Counted from the first letter of the stretch, positions 8,250-17,824 are shown. The stretch is DNA of 64,000 nucleotides from Flavimobilis massiliensis (GCF_900240335.1 NZ_LT964979.1:310001-374000); one strand, 5' to 3'. The notes: generated by a model not told the origin, from the letters alone. Translations and numbers: made by a program.

Positions 8250-9872
8250 ATGATGCAGCGCAGTCCTGCCGGAACCGGTGCGGCGACGGAGCCGACGGTC
8301 CAGGCGGAACTACCACCCGGCCGACCGATCGTCAGCCATGCCCGTGACGTCAGGGCGGGCTTCTTCGTGAAGCTCGCCCTGATGATGCTTGTCGATGCCT
8401 TCTTCGTCTACGGGCTCGTGACGTCGTTCGTCCTCGCGTCCTGGGGGATCTTCGCCGGGCTCGTCGCACTGACCCTTGTGGTCAACTGGGTGTACTTCTC
8501 CCGGCGGACGATCCCTGGCAAGTATCTCGTCCCGGGGCTGGCCTTCCTTCTGGTCTTCCAGGTGTTCGTCATGGCGTACACCGCATTCGTCGCCTTCACG
8601 AACTACGGCACCGCTCATGCGATCACCCGCGACCAGGCGATCGAGCGCATCCTCGAGTACAACGAGAAAGAGATGCCGGACACGCCGACGTACGACCTCA
8701 CCGTCCTCGTCAAAGACGGCACAACCTTCCTCGCGATCGTCGACAACGGTGTCCCTCTCGCCGGCTCCGCCGACGAACCGCTCGCGCCGCTCGAAGGTGC
8801 GACCATCGACGGTGGCCGCATCTCTGCTGCTGACGGCTTCCACGTCGTCTCGAGCCTCGGCGAGCTCGCGGCGATCCCGGACCTCGTCCAGGTCCGAGTG
8901 CCATGGTCGGACGACGTCGAGGATGGATCCCTCCGCACGCCAACGGGTCTCATCGGCATCCGGGCAGTCTCTGTCATGGATTTCGATGCCGCTACGAGCA
9001 CCATGACGAACACCGAGACGGGCGTCGTCTACACCGAGAACGACCACGGTTCGTTCGTCGCTGCCGACGGTACCGAACTCCAGCCGGGCTGGCGGGTCAC
9101 CGTCGGGTTCGAGAACTTCGGCCGCGTCTTCACGGAGAGCAAGCTTGCCGCACCGTTCGCCAAGTCGCTCGTATGGACATTTACCTTCGGCCTCCTCTCG
9201 GTCCTCACGACCTTTGCTGCGGGTCTTCTCCTCGCGGTGACCTTCAACAACGTCCGGATGCGTTCCCGTGCCTGGTACCGGGCGGTGCTCATCCTCCCCT
9301 ACGCGTTCCCAGGGTTCCTCTCAGCCCTCATCTGGGCCGGGATGCTCAACCGCACTTACGGCTACGTCAACAACGAGCTGCTCGGCGGAGCGGACATCGC
9401 GTGGCTCACTGATCCCACGATGGCGAAGATCTCGATCATCGTCGTCAACCTGTGGCTCGGGTTCCCCTACATGTTCCTTATCTCGACCGGCGCGCTCCAA
9501 TCGATTCCGTCGGACATCTACGAAGCAGCGACTATCGACGGCGCCGGACCGTTCCGGTCGTTCCGGAGCCTCACGTTGCCGCTCCTCCTCGTCGCTGTGA
9601 CTCCGCTGCTCATCGCAAGCTTTGCGTTCAACTTCAACAACTTCTCGCTCATCTACATGCTCACGGGTGGCGGGCCGACGTACATCGGCAACTCGTTCAA
9701 GCTCGGTCACACAGACATCCTCATCTCGATGGTCTACAAGATCGCGATCGATGCGCAGGGCACGAAGGACTACGGCCTTGCGAGTGCGATGTCAATCTTC
9801 ATCTTCGTCATCGTGGGTCTGGTCTCCTACATCGGATTCCGCAGGACGCGCCAGCTCGAGGAGCTCAACTGA
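8250..9872 (+). CDS. malF: maltodextrin ABC transporter permease MalF
   Basis: 540-aa integral membrane permease. Three N-terminal hydrophobic helices (about residues 30-115) precede a large extracytoplasmic region (about 120-290) as in MalF of enteric bacteria, then the ABC permease core. The EAA loop that contacts the ATPase reads EAATIDGAGPFRSFRSLTLPLL. AGGAGG at 8239-8244 precedes two adjacent ATG codons (8250, 8253). It pairs with MalG to form the channel for MalE-delivered maltodextrins. Confidence 0.92.
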   Translation: MMQRSPAGTGAATEPTVQAELPPGRPIVSHARDVRAGFFVKLALMMLVDAFFVYGLVTSFVLASWGIFAGLVALTLVVNWVYFSRRTIPGKYLVPGLAFLLVFQVFVMAYTAFVAFTNYGTAHAITRDQAIERILEYNEKEMPDTPTYDLTVLVKDGTTFLAIVDNGVPLAGSADEPLAPLEGATIDGGRISAADGFHVVSSLGELAAIPDLVQVRVPWSDDVEDGSLRTPTGLIGIRAVSVMDFDAATSTMTNTETGVVYTENDHGSFVAADGTELQPGWRVTVGFENFGRVFTESKLAAPFAKSLVWTFTFGLLSVLTTFAAGLLLAVTFNNVRMRSRAWYRAVLILPYAFPGFLSALIWAGMLNRTYGYVNNELLGGADIAWLTDPTMAKISIIVVNLWLGFPYMFLISTGALQSIPSDIYEAATIDGAGPFRSFRSLTLPLLLVAVTPLLIASFAFNFNNFSLIYMLTGGGPTYIGNSFKLGHTDILISMVYKIAIDAQGTKDYGLASAMSIFIFVIVGLVSYIGFRRTRQLEELN

Positions 9873-9873
9873 C

Positions 9874-10788
9874 ATGACCACCGTCGACAACGCACCCTTG
9901 TACACCCCGACGCAGCTCTCCGGTTCGGAGAGAGCAACCCGCTGGCTCCGTGACATCGGTTGGCGGCATGTCGTCGGGATCGTCATGATCCCGATCTGTC
10001 TCCTCCCGATCCTCATCGCCGTTTCGATGTCCTTCAAGGGGCCGACGGCGACGCTCAACAGCTCCGACAGCCAGGCCCTCTTTACGTCCTTCGAGCTCAC
10101 GACGTACGAGGAGCTCTTCGCCAGTTCGCTCTTCCCTCAATGGGCGCTGAACTCCGTCCTCATCTGCGCCATCACCGCGATCGGTACGGTCATCATGGGC
10201 TCCGCGGCGGCCTACGCATTCTCACGGTTCCGCTTCGCGGGCCGCCGGGGCGGCCTCACGGCTCTCCTCATCGTCCAGATGTTCCCCCAGATGCTGGCAT
10301 TCGTCGCCGTCATGCTTCTTGTGACCTCGCTCGGCAAGGTCTTCCCGTTCCTTGGGGAGAACAGCCCGCTCGCGCTCATCGCGATTTACCTGGGTGGCGC
10401 GCTCGGGTCGAACGCGTTTCTCATGTACGGGTTCTTCAACACCGTGCCGCGTGAACTTGACGAGGCCGCGAAGATCGACGGCGCCTCGCACGCCCAGATC
10501 TTCTGGGGCATCATCTTCCGGCTCGTCGTGCCAATCCTCACGGTCGTCGGCCTACTGTCCTTCGTCGGCACCTATGGCGACTTCATCCTCGCGAAGGTCA
10601 TCATGACGCAGGAGCAGAACTACACGCTCGCCGTCGGTCTGTACCTCTGGGCGTCGCGCCCCGAGGTCACCCCGTGGGGACTGTTCGCCGCGGGTGCCGT
10701 CATCGCGGCCGTTCCGATCATCGTCCTTTTCATGTTCCTCCAGAAGTACATCGTCTCCGGGCTCACCGCGGGGTCGGTCAAGGGATGA
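9874..10788 (+). CDS. malG: maltodextrin ABC transporter permease MalG
   Basis: 304-aa inner-membrane permease, partner of MalF. Six predicted membrane segments; the EAA loop is ELDEAAKIDGASHAQIFWGIIFRLVVP, and the C terminus KYIVSGLTAGSVKG is the conserved MalG tail that reaches the ATPase. ATG 9874 begins 1 base after the malF stop, with GAGGAG upstream inside malF. The longer open frame upstream is malF read out of frame. Its own stop overlaps the next start. Confidence 0.93.
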   Translation: MTTVDNAPLYTPTQLSGSERATRWLRDIGWRHVVGIVMIPICLLPILIAVSMSFKGPTATLNSSDSQALFTSFELTTYEELFASSLFPQWALNSVLICAITAIGTVIMGSAAAYAFSRFRFAGRRGGLTALLIVQMFPQMLAFVAVMLLVTSLGKVFPFLGENSPLALIAIYLGGALGSNAFLMYGFFNTVPRELDEAAKIDGASHAQIFWGIIFRLVVPILTVVGLLSFVGTYGDFILAKVIMTQEQNYTLAVGLYLWASRPEVTPWGLFAAGAVIAAVPIIVLFMFLQKYIVSGLTAGSVKG

Positions 10789-12752
10789 TCGACGGGTCCT
10801 CCGGGCCCGTCGCCGAGGCAGGGCGCGCGATGCTGCGCGCCCTGCCTCACCACGACGGCTCCGAGCTCTACACAGCCCCGGGTCCTCATCGCCTGGGAGA
10901 CACCGTCCCCGTGCGGGTGCGCGTGCCGCGCTCGTCTGACGTCACCGAGGTGTGGCTCCGCACCGTCCAGGACGCGGAGCCCCGCATGCGGCGAGCGACG
11001 GTCGTCGACGAGGACGAGCGCGACGTCTGGTATGAGGCCGACGTCCTCGTCCACCACCCCCTCACTCACTACCGCTTCGCGCTCGTGCGTCCAGGAGGCG
11101 TCGCGTGGCTCGACGCCACGGGCGTCCATGACCGCGGCGTCACCGACGCGCACGACTTCCGGATCTCGACGCACGCACCGGGCCCGACCTGGCTGCGCGA
11201 CGCCGTCGTCTACCAGATCTTCCCCGACCGCTTCGCGCGCTCCGCTGCCGCTGCCACGCGGGAGCAGCCGGCGTGGGCGATCCCGGCTGCCTGGGACGAG
11301 GAGCCCATTGCCCGCGGTGTCGAGACGGGCTGGCAGTTCTACGGCGGTGACCTCGACGGCATCGTCGAACGGCTCGAGCACATTGCCGACCTCGGCGTGA
11401 CGACCGTCTACCTCACGCCCGTGTTTCCCGGCCAGACCTGCCACCGCTACGACGCGTCGACGTTCGACCGCGTCGATCCGCTCCTCGGTGGCGACGACGC
11501 GTACGCGCGCCTCGCCGAGGCCGTCCACACGCGGGGTCTGCGGCTCATGGGTGACCTCACGACGAACCACACGGGCGCGACCCACGAGTGGTTCGAGCGC
11601 GCGCAGGCCGAGCCGACGTCGCCCGAGCACGACTTCTACCTGTGGACCGAGCCCGACGCGCCCGACGGCGCGGCCGGCTACGTCGGCTGGGTTGGGCACG
11701 CACGGCTGCCCAAGCTGGACTTCCGCTCGCCCGAGCTGCGCAGCCGCATGGTTGAGGGACCAGACTCCGTTGTCGGGCGCTGGCTCCAGGAGCCGTACGC
11801 CCTCGACGGCTGGCGCATCGACGTCGCCAACATGACCGGCAGGTACGGGACGCTCGACCTCAACCACGACGTCGCCCGCACGGTGCGAGCGACGATCGAG
11901 CAGATCAACCCGGACGGCGCGCTCATCTCCGAGCACTTCCACGACGCGCGCGACGACCTCACGGGCGACACGTGGCACGCCAACATGAACTACACGGCGT
12001 TCTCCAACCCCCTGTGGACGTGGCTGTCCGCCGAGGGCGGCGACGTCTCCTACCATGGGATGCACGGGGTTCCCGTGCCCCGACGCCAGGGAGCGGAGGT
12101 CGTCGCCGAGATGCGCGACTTCGACGGCGGCCTCCCGTGGGACGTGCTCGTTCGGCAGTGGAACATGCTCGGCTCGCACGACACCCCGCGCATCCGCACG
12201 CTCGTCGGGTCCCGGGAGCTGCACGAGGTCGCCGCCGGCATCCTCTTCACGTACCTCGGCGTGCCCGTGGTCTTCGCGGGCGACGAGCTCGGCCTCACGG
12301 GAACGACCGGCGAGCACGCGCGCGCGACGATGCCGTGGGATGAGCCCGCGCGTCGTGACGAGCACACCCACGACGTCTACCGGCGGCTCGCGGCCCTGCG
12401 GCACGCACACCGTGCGCTCCGCGAGGGCTCGCTGCGCTGGGTGCTCGTCGATGACGACGCCCTCGGCTACGTGCGTGAGACCCGCGACGAGACGATCCTC
12501 GTCGTCGCGGCGCGCGCCCCGTGGACCGGGGCGGTGCTGCCGCTCGGAGGATCGGCCGAACGGCTCTTCGGGTCGCTCGAGCTCGGTGCCGTACGCGACG
12601 CCGGTGCCGTACACGACGCCGGTGCCGCTACGGGGCATGGAGCAGGTGTCGGTGCTGGAGCTGGTGCCGCGTCCGACGACGCGTCACCGAGCGTCGACGG
12701 GCTCGTCGTGCGCGGTGCCGGACCCCACGTCGGGGTCTGGCGGCTGACGTGA
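10785..12752 (+). CDS. GH13 maltodextrin-hydrolysing enzyme (neopullulanase/MalZ-like)
   Basis: 655-aa GH13 enzyme. The N-terminal ~125 residues form a CBM34-like beta domain (VPVRVRVPRSSDVTEVWLRTV), then the barrel: AVVYQIFPDRFARS, LTTNHTGATHEWF, nucleophile Asp346 in GWRIDVANM, acid/base Glu383 in LISEHFHD and Asp466 in MLGSHDTPR. This matches maltodextrin glucosidase, neopullulanase and cyclomaltodextrinase enzymes. No signal peptide, so it acts on imported dextrins. ATG 10785 overlaps the malG stop by 4 bp (ATGA), so it is translationally coupled and is the last gene of the mal operon. The C-terminal beta domain contains a low-complexity Ala/Gly/His insert coded by tandem repeats. Confidence 0.88.
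   Translation: MIDGSSGPVAEAGRAMLRALPHHDGSELYTAPGPHRLGDTVPVRVRVPRSSDVTEVWLRTVQDAEPRMRRATVVDEDERDVWYEADVLVHHPLTHYRFALVRPGGVAWLDATGVHDRGVTDAHDFRISTHAPGPTWLRDAVVYQIFPDRFARSAAAATREQPAWAIPAAWDEEPIARGVETGWQFYGGDLDGIVERLEHIADLGVTTVYLTPVFPGQTCHRYDASTFDRVDPLLGGDDAYARLAEAVHTRGLRLMGDLTTNHTGATHEWFERAQAEPTSPEHDFYLWTEPDAPDGAAGYVGWVGHARLPKLDFRSPELRSRMVEGPDSVVGRWLQEPYALDGWRIDVANMTGRYGTLDLNHDVARTVRATIEQINPDGALISEHFHDARDDLTGDTWHANMNYTAFSNPLWTWLSAEGGDVSYHGMHGVPVPRRQGAEVVAEMRDFDGGLPWDVLVRQWNMLGSHDTPRIRTLVGSRELHEVAAGILFTYLGVPVVFAGDELGLTGTTGEHARATMPWDEPARRDEHTHDVYRRLAALRHAHRALREGSLRWVLVDDDALGYVRETRDETILVVAARAPWTGAVLPLGGSAERLFGSLELGAVRDAGAVHDAGAATGHGAGVGAGAGAASDDASPSVDGLVVRGAGPHVGVWRLT
12585..12631 (+). repeat. 18-bp tandem repeat inside the GH13 gene
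   Basis: Two 18-bp units beginning GGTGCCGTAC (12585-12602 and 12603-12620, one base different) and a third degenerate start. In frame they encode the repeated GAV(R/H)DA segment of the low-complexity insert, so copy number could vary without frameshift. Confidence 0.75.
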
Positions 12753-12846
12753 GCATCGCTGCCGGGCTGCTCGCACCGAGAGGGCTCGGCGTCGCGATCC
12801 TCAGGGGGTCGGTGGCCCACCCGTGAGCACACGACGCCTGCTCGAC

Positions 12847-12861
12847 TAGGGTTGTCCCGTG
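12847..12861 (+). promoter_or_regulatory. dgt -10 element giving a leaderless transcript
   Basis: TAGGGT (12847-12852) lies exactly 6 bases before GTG 12859, the spacing expected when transcription begins at the start codon. No ribosome-binding site is visible. Confidence 0.55.
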
Positions 12862-14121
12862 CCCCTCGACCCTGCGATCCCCGGTTACGACGTCTGTGAC
12901 GTCGAACGTCTCGCGGCCGAACCGCCCAAGTCGAAGGCGCGGACGCCGTTCGAGCGTGACCGCGCTCGGCTCGTGCACTCCTCGGCGCTGCGCCGGCTCG
13001 GCGCCAAGACCCAGGTGCTCGGGCCGTCGAGCGACGACTTCATCAGGACGCGCCTCACGCACACGCTCGAGGTCGCGCAGGTGGGCCGCGAGCTCGGCAA
13101 GCAGCTCGGCTGCGACCCGGACGTCGTCGACTCGGCGTGCCTTGCGCACGATCTCGGGCACCCGCCCTTTGGGCACAACGGTGAGCGCGAGCTCGCCGAG
13201 GTCGCCAAGGACATCGGAGGGTTCGAGGGCAACGCCCAGACGCTCCGGCTCCTCACTCGGCTAGAGCCCAAGACGTTTGACACCGACGGACGCCCGGTTG
13301 GTCTCAACCTCACGCGCGCGAGCCTCGACGCCTCGGTGAAGTATCCGTGGCGGCTCTGGGAGGGGCCGCAGGGCCGGCTCACCCACAAGTTCGGTGTGTA
13401 CCCGGACGATCAAGAGGTGTTCGACTGGCTGCGTCAGGGCGCGCCTGACGGTGTCAAGTGCATCGAGGCGCAGGTCATGGACCTCGCCGACGACATCAGC
13501 TATTCGGTGCACGATGTCGAGGACGCGATCGTCGGCGGGAAGCTCGACCTTGCGCTCATGACGCAGGACGCCGAGCGCAGCCGGGTCATCGATGCCGTCA
13601 CCACGTGGTATGGCGACCGGTTCACGCCCGACGAGCTTGATGCCGCTATGGCGCGGCTCGCGAACGACGGTCTGTGGCCCGTGGGCTTCGATGGTTCGCG
13701 GCGCTCGCTCGCGCGCCTCAAGGACTCGACGAGCCAACTCATCGGCAGGTTCTGCGGGGCTGCGCACGACGCGACCCGCGACCGCTACGGCGAGGGGCCG
13801 CTCACGCGGTACGCGGCGAGCCTCGTCGTACCTGACCCGACCGCCGCCGAGATTCAGGTCCTCAAGGGCGTCGCCGTCGCCTACGTCATGGCACCACGTG
13901 AGTCAGAGCCGCTGTACATGGCGCAGCGGCAGGTGCTCCGGCAGCTCGTCGAGGTGCTCGTCGACCGAGCTCCGACAGCGCTCGAGCACGCGTTCGCTGC
14001 CGATTGGCACGAGGCGGCCGACGACGGCGCGCGACTCCGCGTCATCATCGACCAGGTCGCGTCGCTCACCGACGTCTCGGCGGCGAAGTGGCACGCGCGG
14101 CTCGTCGGCCCCGTGTTCTGA
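12859..14121 (+). CDS. dgt: deoxyguanosinetriphosphate triphosphohydrolase-like protein
   Basis: 420-aa HD-domain dNTP triphosphohydrolase, removing triphosphate from dGTP or other dNTPs. The N-terminal FERDRARLVHSSALRRLGAKTQV stretch is the family signature; the metal-binding HD motif is seen in RTRLTHTLEVAQ, ACLAHDLGHPPFGHNGE and MDLADDISYSVHDVEDAI. Length and order match bacterial dGTPase-like proteins. The GTG start has a -10 hexamer 6 bases upstream, so the message is probably leaderless. dgt directly before dnaG is a conserved actinobacterial order. Confidence 0.92.
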   Translation: MPLDPAIPGYDVCDVERLAAEPPKSKARTPFERDRARLVHSSALRRLGAKTQVLGPSSDDFIRTRLTHTLEVAQVGRELGKQLGCDPDVVDSACLAHDLGHPPFGHNGERELAEVAKDIGGFEGNAQTLRLLTRLEPKTFDTDGRPVGLNLTRASLDASVKYPWRLWEGPQGRLTHKFGVYPDDQEVFDWLRQGAPDGVKCIEAQVMDLADDISYSVHDVEDAIVGGKLDLALMTQDAERSRVIDAVTTWYGDRFTPDELDAAMARLANDGLWPVGFDGSRRSLARLKDSTSQLIGRFCGAAHDATRDRYGEGPLTRYAASLVVPDPTAAEIQVLKGVAVAYVMAPRESEPLYMAQRQVLRQLVEVLVDRAPTALEHAFAADWHEAADDGARLRVIIDQVASLTDVSAAKWHARLVGPVF

Positions 14122-14273
14122 CGCGCCGGCGGTCGCGGGCGTGCGCGGGCGTTGAGAGAGCACTCGTTCGCGTCTCGCGCGGTGGTGGGAACCTGTGGAC
14201 GACGTGCATGAGCGGCTGCCTGTGGGCAGGTCGTCGTGCCCCCGCCGGGGCAGAACCGCCGTACGGGGCCGAC

Positions 14274-14288
14274 TAGACTCACCACGTG
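14274..14288 (+). promoter_or_regulatory. dnaG -10 element giving a leaderless transcript
   Basis: TAGACT (14274-14279) is 6 bases before GTG 14286, the same geometry as at dgt. No Shine-Dalgarno sequence is visible. Confidence 0.55.
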
Positions 14289-16226
14289 GCCGGGTTGATC
14301 AAGCGGGAGGACGTCGACGCCGTCCGCGAGCGCGCACGCATCGAGGAGATCGTCGGCTCCTACGTGACGCTCAAGCCCGCGGGCGTCGGGTCACAGAAGG
14401 GGCTGTGCCCCTTCCACGACGAGCGCACCCCGTCGTTCCACGTCCGCCCGCAGGTCGGTCGATGGCACTGCTTCGGCTGCGGCGAGGGCGGCGACGTCAT
14501 CAGCTTCGTCCAGAAGATCGACGGCCTCGGCTTCACCGAGGCAGTCGAGTACCTCGCAGGCCGTGCCGGCATCACGCTGCGCTACGAGGAGGGCGGCGGC
14601 CAGCGTCGCGGCGAAGAACCGGGGCGCCGCCAGCGGCTCGTCGAGGCGAACCGCACCGCCGCACAGTTCTTCGCCGAGCAGCTCTTCACCCCGGGCGCCG
14701 CACCGGCCCGCGAGTTCCTCGCGCAGCGGTCCTTCGACCGGGCCGTCGCCGAGCAGTTCGGCGTCGGCTTCGCTCCCGCGGGCTGGAGCTCGCTCCTCAC
14801 CCACCTGCGCGGGCGCGGCTTCACCGAGGCGGAGCTCCTCGCTGCGGGACTCGCCTCCCAGGGCAACCGCGGCGTCTACGACCGTTTCCGTGGGCGGCTC
14901 ATCTGGCCGATCCGTGACGTCACCGGCGAGGTCATCGGCTTCGGTGCCCGCAAACTCCTCGAGGAGGACCAGGGACCCAAGTACCTCAACACCCCGGAGA
15001 CCGCCCTCTACAAGAAGTCACAGGTGCTCTACGGGCTCGACCTCGCCAAGCGCGAGATCGCGCGGACCAAGCGCGTCGTCGTCGTCGAGGGCTACACGGA
15101 CGTCATGGCGGCCCACCTCTCGGGCGTCGGGCAGGCGATCGCGACGTGTGGCACGGCGTTTGGCAGCGACCACGTGCGCGTCGTGCGGAGGCTCGTCGGC
15201 GACACGTCGTCGGGCGCCGGGGTCCAGCTCGCGGGAGGCGGTTCGACGGGCGGCGAGATCATCTTCACGTTCGACGGCGACGCTGCCGGGCAGAAGGCCG
15301 CGCTGCGCGCCTTCCACGAGGACCAGCGCTTCTACGCCCAGACGTTCGTCGCGGTCGAACCGCACGGGATGGATCCGTGCGACCTGCGTCTTGCACGCGG
15401 CCCTGAGGCGGTGCAGGCGCTCGTCGACGCGCGCGAGCCGCTCTTCGAGTTCGTCGTGCGCTCGACGCTACGGGCCCACGACCTCGCGCACGCCGAGGGG
15501 CGCATCGCCGCGCTCCGCGCGTCGGCGCCCGTCGTCGCCGGGATCCGGGACCGCGCCCTGCGCGCGGAGTATGCGCGGCAGCTCGCGGGGTGGCTCGGGA
15601 TGGAGGCCGACGTCGTCCGGCGTGCCGTCCTCGCCGCTGAACGCTCGCAGGGGCAGCCACGGCACGCGGCCGACGACGTCCCGTCGGGCGCAGTCGTCGC
15701 CGACCCCGCACCCGGGGCGGCGGGCGCCGGGTTCACCGTGCCCGACCGGCGCGACCCTGTCGCGCGCCTCGAGCGGCAGGTGCTCGAGGCTGTGCTCCAG
15801 CACCCCGGGGAGACGCCCGACGTCTTCGACGACCTCGGCTCCGACGCGTTCTCCGTGCCGGCATGGCGGGCCGTCCACGAGGCGATCCGGGCCGCCGGAG
15901 GGGTGCGTGCCGTCGGGGCCGCCGACCCGGCGCGCTGGGTCGCGGCCGTCGTCGAGGAATCTGCGGGGCCCGTCGCAGGGCTCGTCGGGGAACTGGCCGT
16001 GTCGCCGCTGCCCGAGGACCGCGAGAGCGCCGTCGGCGACTACGTGCGTGGCGTCGTCCACGCCCTCGTCGACATGCAGGTGACGCGCCGCATCGCGGAC
16101 CAGCGCTCGGCGCTCCAGCGCACCGACGCGGAGCGCGACCCCGAGTCCTACCAGCAGATCTTTGCCGAGTTGCTGCGGCTCGAGCAGCAGCGGCGGCTGC
16201 TGCGTGAGGCGTCCGCGGGGCAGTGA
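14286..16226 (+). CDS. dnaG: DNA primase
   Basis: 646-aa replicative primase that makes RNA primers at the fork. Domains in order: CHC2 zinc finger (CPFHDERTPSF then WHCFGCGEGGDVISF, about residues 40-65), the core with YDRFRGRLIWPIRD, the TOPRIM domain (VVVVEGYTDVMAAH with the catalytic Glu, then FTFDGDAAGQKAAL), and a C-terminal helicase-binding domain. A Gly/Ser-rich loop (about residues 305-318) lies between the TOPRIM motifs. It is the last chromosomal gene before the prophage. The uninterrupted host would have had dnaG followed by the tRNA-Met on the other strand. Confidence 0.96.
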   Translation: MAGLIKREDVDAVRERARIEEIVGSYVTLKPAGVGSQKGLCPFHDERTPSFHVRPQVGRWHCFGCGEGGDVISFVQKIDGLGFTEAVEYLAGRAGITLRYEEGGGQRRGEEPGRRQRLVEANRTAAQFFAEQLFTPGAAPAREFLAQRSFDRAVAEQFGVGFAPAGWSSLLTHLRGRGFTEAELLAAGLASQGNRGVYDRFRGRLIWPIRDVTGEVIGFGARKLLEEDQGPKYLNTPETALYKKSQVLYGLDLAKREIARTKRVVVVEGYTDVMAAHLSGVGQAIATCGTAFGSDHVRVVRRLVGDTSSGAGVQLAGGGSTGGEIIFTFDGDAAGQKAALRAFHEDQRFYAQTFVAVEPHGMDPCDLRLARGPEAVQALVDAREPLFEFVVRSTLRAHDLAHAEGRIAALRASAPVVAGIRDRALRAEYARQLAGWLGMEADVVRRAVLAAERSQGQPRHAADDVPSGAVVADPAPGAAGAGFTVPDRRDPVARLERQVLEAVLQHPGETPDVFDDLGSDAFSVPAWRAVHEAIRAAGGVRAVGAADPARWVAAVVEESAGPVAGLVGELAVSPLPEDRESAVGDYVRGVVHALVDMQVTRRIADQRSALQRTDAERDPESYQQIFAELLRLEQQRRLLREASAGQ

Positions 16227-16294
16227 GTCTCAGCGCCCGGTTGGCAGGGCTCGGCTGTGCGCGGTCGACGCCACACGGGAGGGTGGGCGCTGTA

Positions 16295-16339
16295 GTGAGG
16301 CATCTGGGGCTTGAACCCAGGACCGACGGATTATGAGTC
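16295..16339. repeat. attL: left copy of the tRNA-Met 3' segment
   Basis: 45 bp identical to 59460-59504. It contains only the 3' part of the tRNA (acceptor 3' strand, T arm, and the anticodon loop up to its edge) and cannot make a tRNA. It marks the left boundary of the prophage and lies 139 bases before the integrase start. The flanking chromosomal base sequence to its left would give a tRNA 3' end A-CTA, not CCA. Confidence 0.9.
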
Positions 16340-16435
16340 TGACGGTGCGGTACTCTGAGGGTGGTGTGAGAGCGTCAGAAACGGCGGAATCTCGCGGATC
16401 TTGCGCCGCACCTGCGCGCTAGTGCGCGCGGGTGC

Positions 16436-16458
16436 GTGGCTACAGGTGTGGCTACAGT
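16436..16458 (+). repeat. integrase arm-type site candidates, left end
   Basis: GTGGCTACA occurs at 16436-16444 and 16448-16456, 12 bp apart; the second is part of GGTGTGGCTACAGT (16445-16458), which recurs exactly at 59408-59421 near the right end. Such repeats flanking both att cores fit arm-binding sites of a tyrosine integrase. They sit just upstream of the int ribosome-binding site, so binding may also control int. Confidence 0.6.
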
Positions 16459-16477
16459 AAGGGCAGGAGGTGCACTC

Positions 16478-17728
16478 ATGGCACGCACAGCACGACGAGA
16501 CGCCCACTCGGGCTCGCTCTACCAGCGGACCAGCGACGGCATGTGGGTCGCATCCATCACCCTGCCCGACCGCGACGGTAAGCGACGGCGCAAGGTCAAG
16601 ACTCACAAGACGAAGGCCGGGGCGAGCCGCATCCTCGCCGACATGCGCCGCGAGCTCGACCGCGCCGGAGACCTGCCCACGTCCAGCCCCACGGTCGCCA
16701 CGTGGATGGCGCTGTGGCTCGACACCATCGCCCGCCCACGCCTCAAGCCGCGGACGTTCGCGACCTACGAGGGCTACATCAACACGTGGATCATCCCGAC
16801 GCTCGGCACGCGCAGGCTCGACCGCCTCACGCCAGCACACATCCGCGAGATGCACGACGCCGTCGAACGCGCCGGACGCTCCACGACGACCGCACTGCAG
16901 GCGCACCGCATCCTCGCGAAGGCGCTCACCGACGCCGAGCGTGAGGGCCGGGTCGCGCGCAACGTCGCGACGCTCCTCGACGCACCCCGCCGAGCCGTCA
17001 GCGCCCGAACGGCACTCACTGCCGACCAGGCGGTCACGCTCCTGCGCAGCGTCGCAACGAACGCCGACGAGGCCCCACACTGGACGATCGCGCTCCTCAC
17101 CGGCATGCGCCAGGGCGAGCGGCTCGGGATCACGCGCGACGCCATCGACCTCGACGCCGGGGTCGTGACGGTGTCGTGGCAGGTACAGCGCCTCCGCTGG
17201 GAGCACGGCTGCGCTACCGAGAGGCCCGCGGGCGGCTGGCCGTGCGAGTACACGCGCGCCGGCTACTGCCCTGAGCGGCATGTGCGCATCCCGTCCGATC
17301 AGGAGGCGCGGCAGGTGTACGGCGGTTTGTGGATGACGCGCCCGAAGTCGCGGGCGGGGTGGCGTGAGGTGCCGATGGCGCCGCTACTCGCTGACGTGAT
17401 CCGTCGGCACCTCGATGTGGCGACCCTCGGAGACGAGGGGCTGATCTTCCACCGTGGGGACGGGCACCCGATCGACCCGCGCGACGACTCTGCCGCGTGG
17501 GACGCTGCGCTCAAGCGTGCAGGGCTGCCAGACGCACCGCTGCACTCCGCGCGGCACACGACGGCGACGCTGCTGCTCGAACTGGGTGTCGATGAGCGGA
17601 CGCGCATGGCGATCATGGGACACAGCTCGGCCGCGGTGACGGCTGGGTATACGCACGTGTCGACAGCGCTGGGTCGTGAGGCGATGGCGCGGCTGGGGGA
17701 GCGGCTCGCGCGCGGCGATGGCGGATAA
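16478..17728 (+). CDS. int: tyrosine integrase (phage site-specific recombinase)
   Basis: 416-aa tyrosine recombinase that integrates and, with excisionase, excises the prophage at tRNA-Met. The N-terminal arm-binding domain (SGSLYQRTSDGMWVASI, then RKVKTHKTKAGA) and the core-binding domain (WMALWLDTIARPRLKPRTFATYEGYI) precede the catalytic domain with Arg211 (TGMRQGE), His356-x-x-Arg359 (HSARHT), His382 (GHSS) and Tyr391 (GYTHVS). Between the first two catalytic boxes is an insert with four Cys (residues ~245-264), common in actinophage integrases. ATG 16478 is chosen because AGGAGG (16465-16470) is 7 bases upstream; the frame is open back to 16436 through the arm sites. It lies next to attL. 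Confidence 0.95.
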   Translation: MARTARRDAHSGSLYQRTSDGMWVASITLPDRDGKRRRKVKTHKTKAGASRILADMRRELDRAGDLPTSSPTVATWMALWLDTIARPRLKPRTFATYEGYINTWIIPTLGTRRLDRLTPAHIREMHDAVERAGRSTTTALQAHRILAKALTDAEREGRVARNVATLLDAPRRAVSARTALTADQAVTLLRSVATNADEAPHWTIALLTGMRQGERLGITRDAIDLDAGVVTVSWQVQRLRWEHGCATERPAGGWPCEYTRAGYCPERHVRIPSDQEARQVYGGLWMTRPKSRAGWREVPMAPLLADVIRRHLDVATLGDEGLIFHRGDGHPIDPRDDSAAWDAALKRAGLPDAPLHSARHTTATLLLELGVDERTRMAIMGHSSAAVTAGYTHVSTALGREAMARLGERLARGDGG

Positions 17729-17824
17729 CCAGATCGCTTATATCGGGGCGGGGATAAGCGGGCGACAGCCTCGCGTTCGGTGCAGCCCGCCCTCTCCTGC
17801 CAGGGGGCGGGGTGGCGTTCATCG

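Noticed and set aside
6334..8316. 660-codon minus-strand open frame over malE and the regulator promoter
   Set aside because: Crosses a divergent promoter region and is antisense to malE, which has a lipobox and solute-binding motifs.
16295..16339. A second functional tRNA-Met at the left prophage end
   Set aside because: Only the 3' 45 bases are present; D arm, 5' acceptor strand and half of the anticodon arm are missing.
17729..17824. Possible extra gene after the integrase
   Set aside because: No frame with a ribosome site or plausible composition; it contains only TATATCGGGGCGGGGATAAG-like sequence without clear function.
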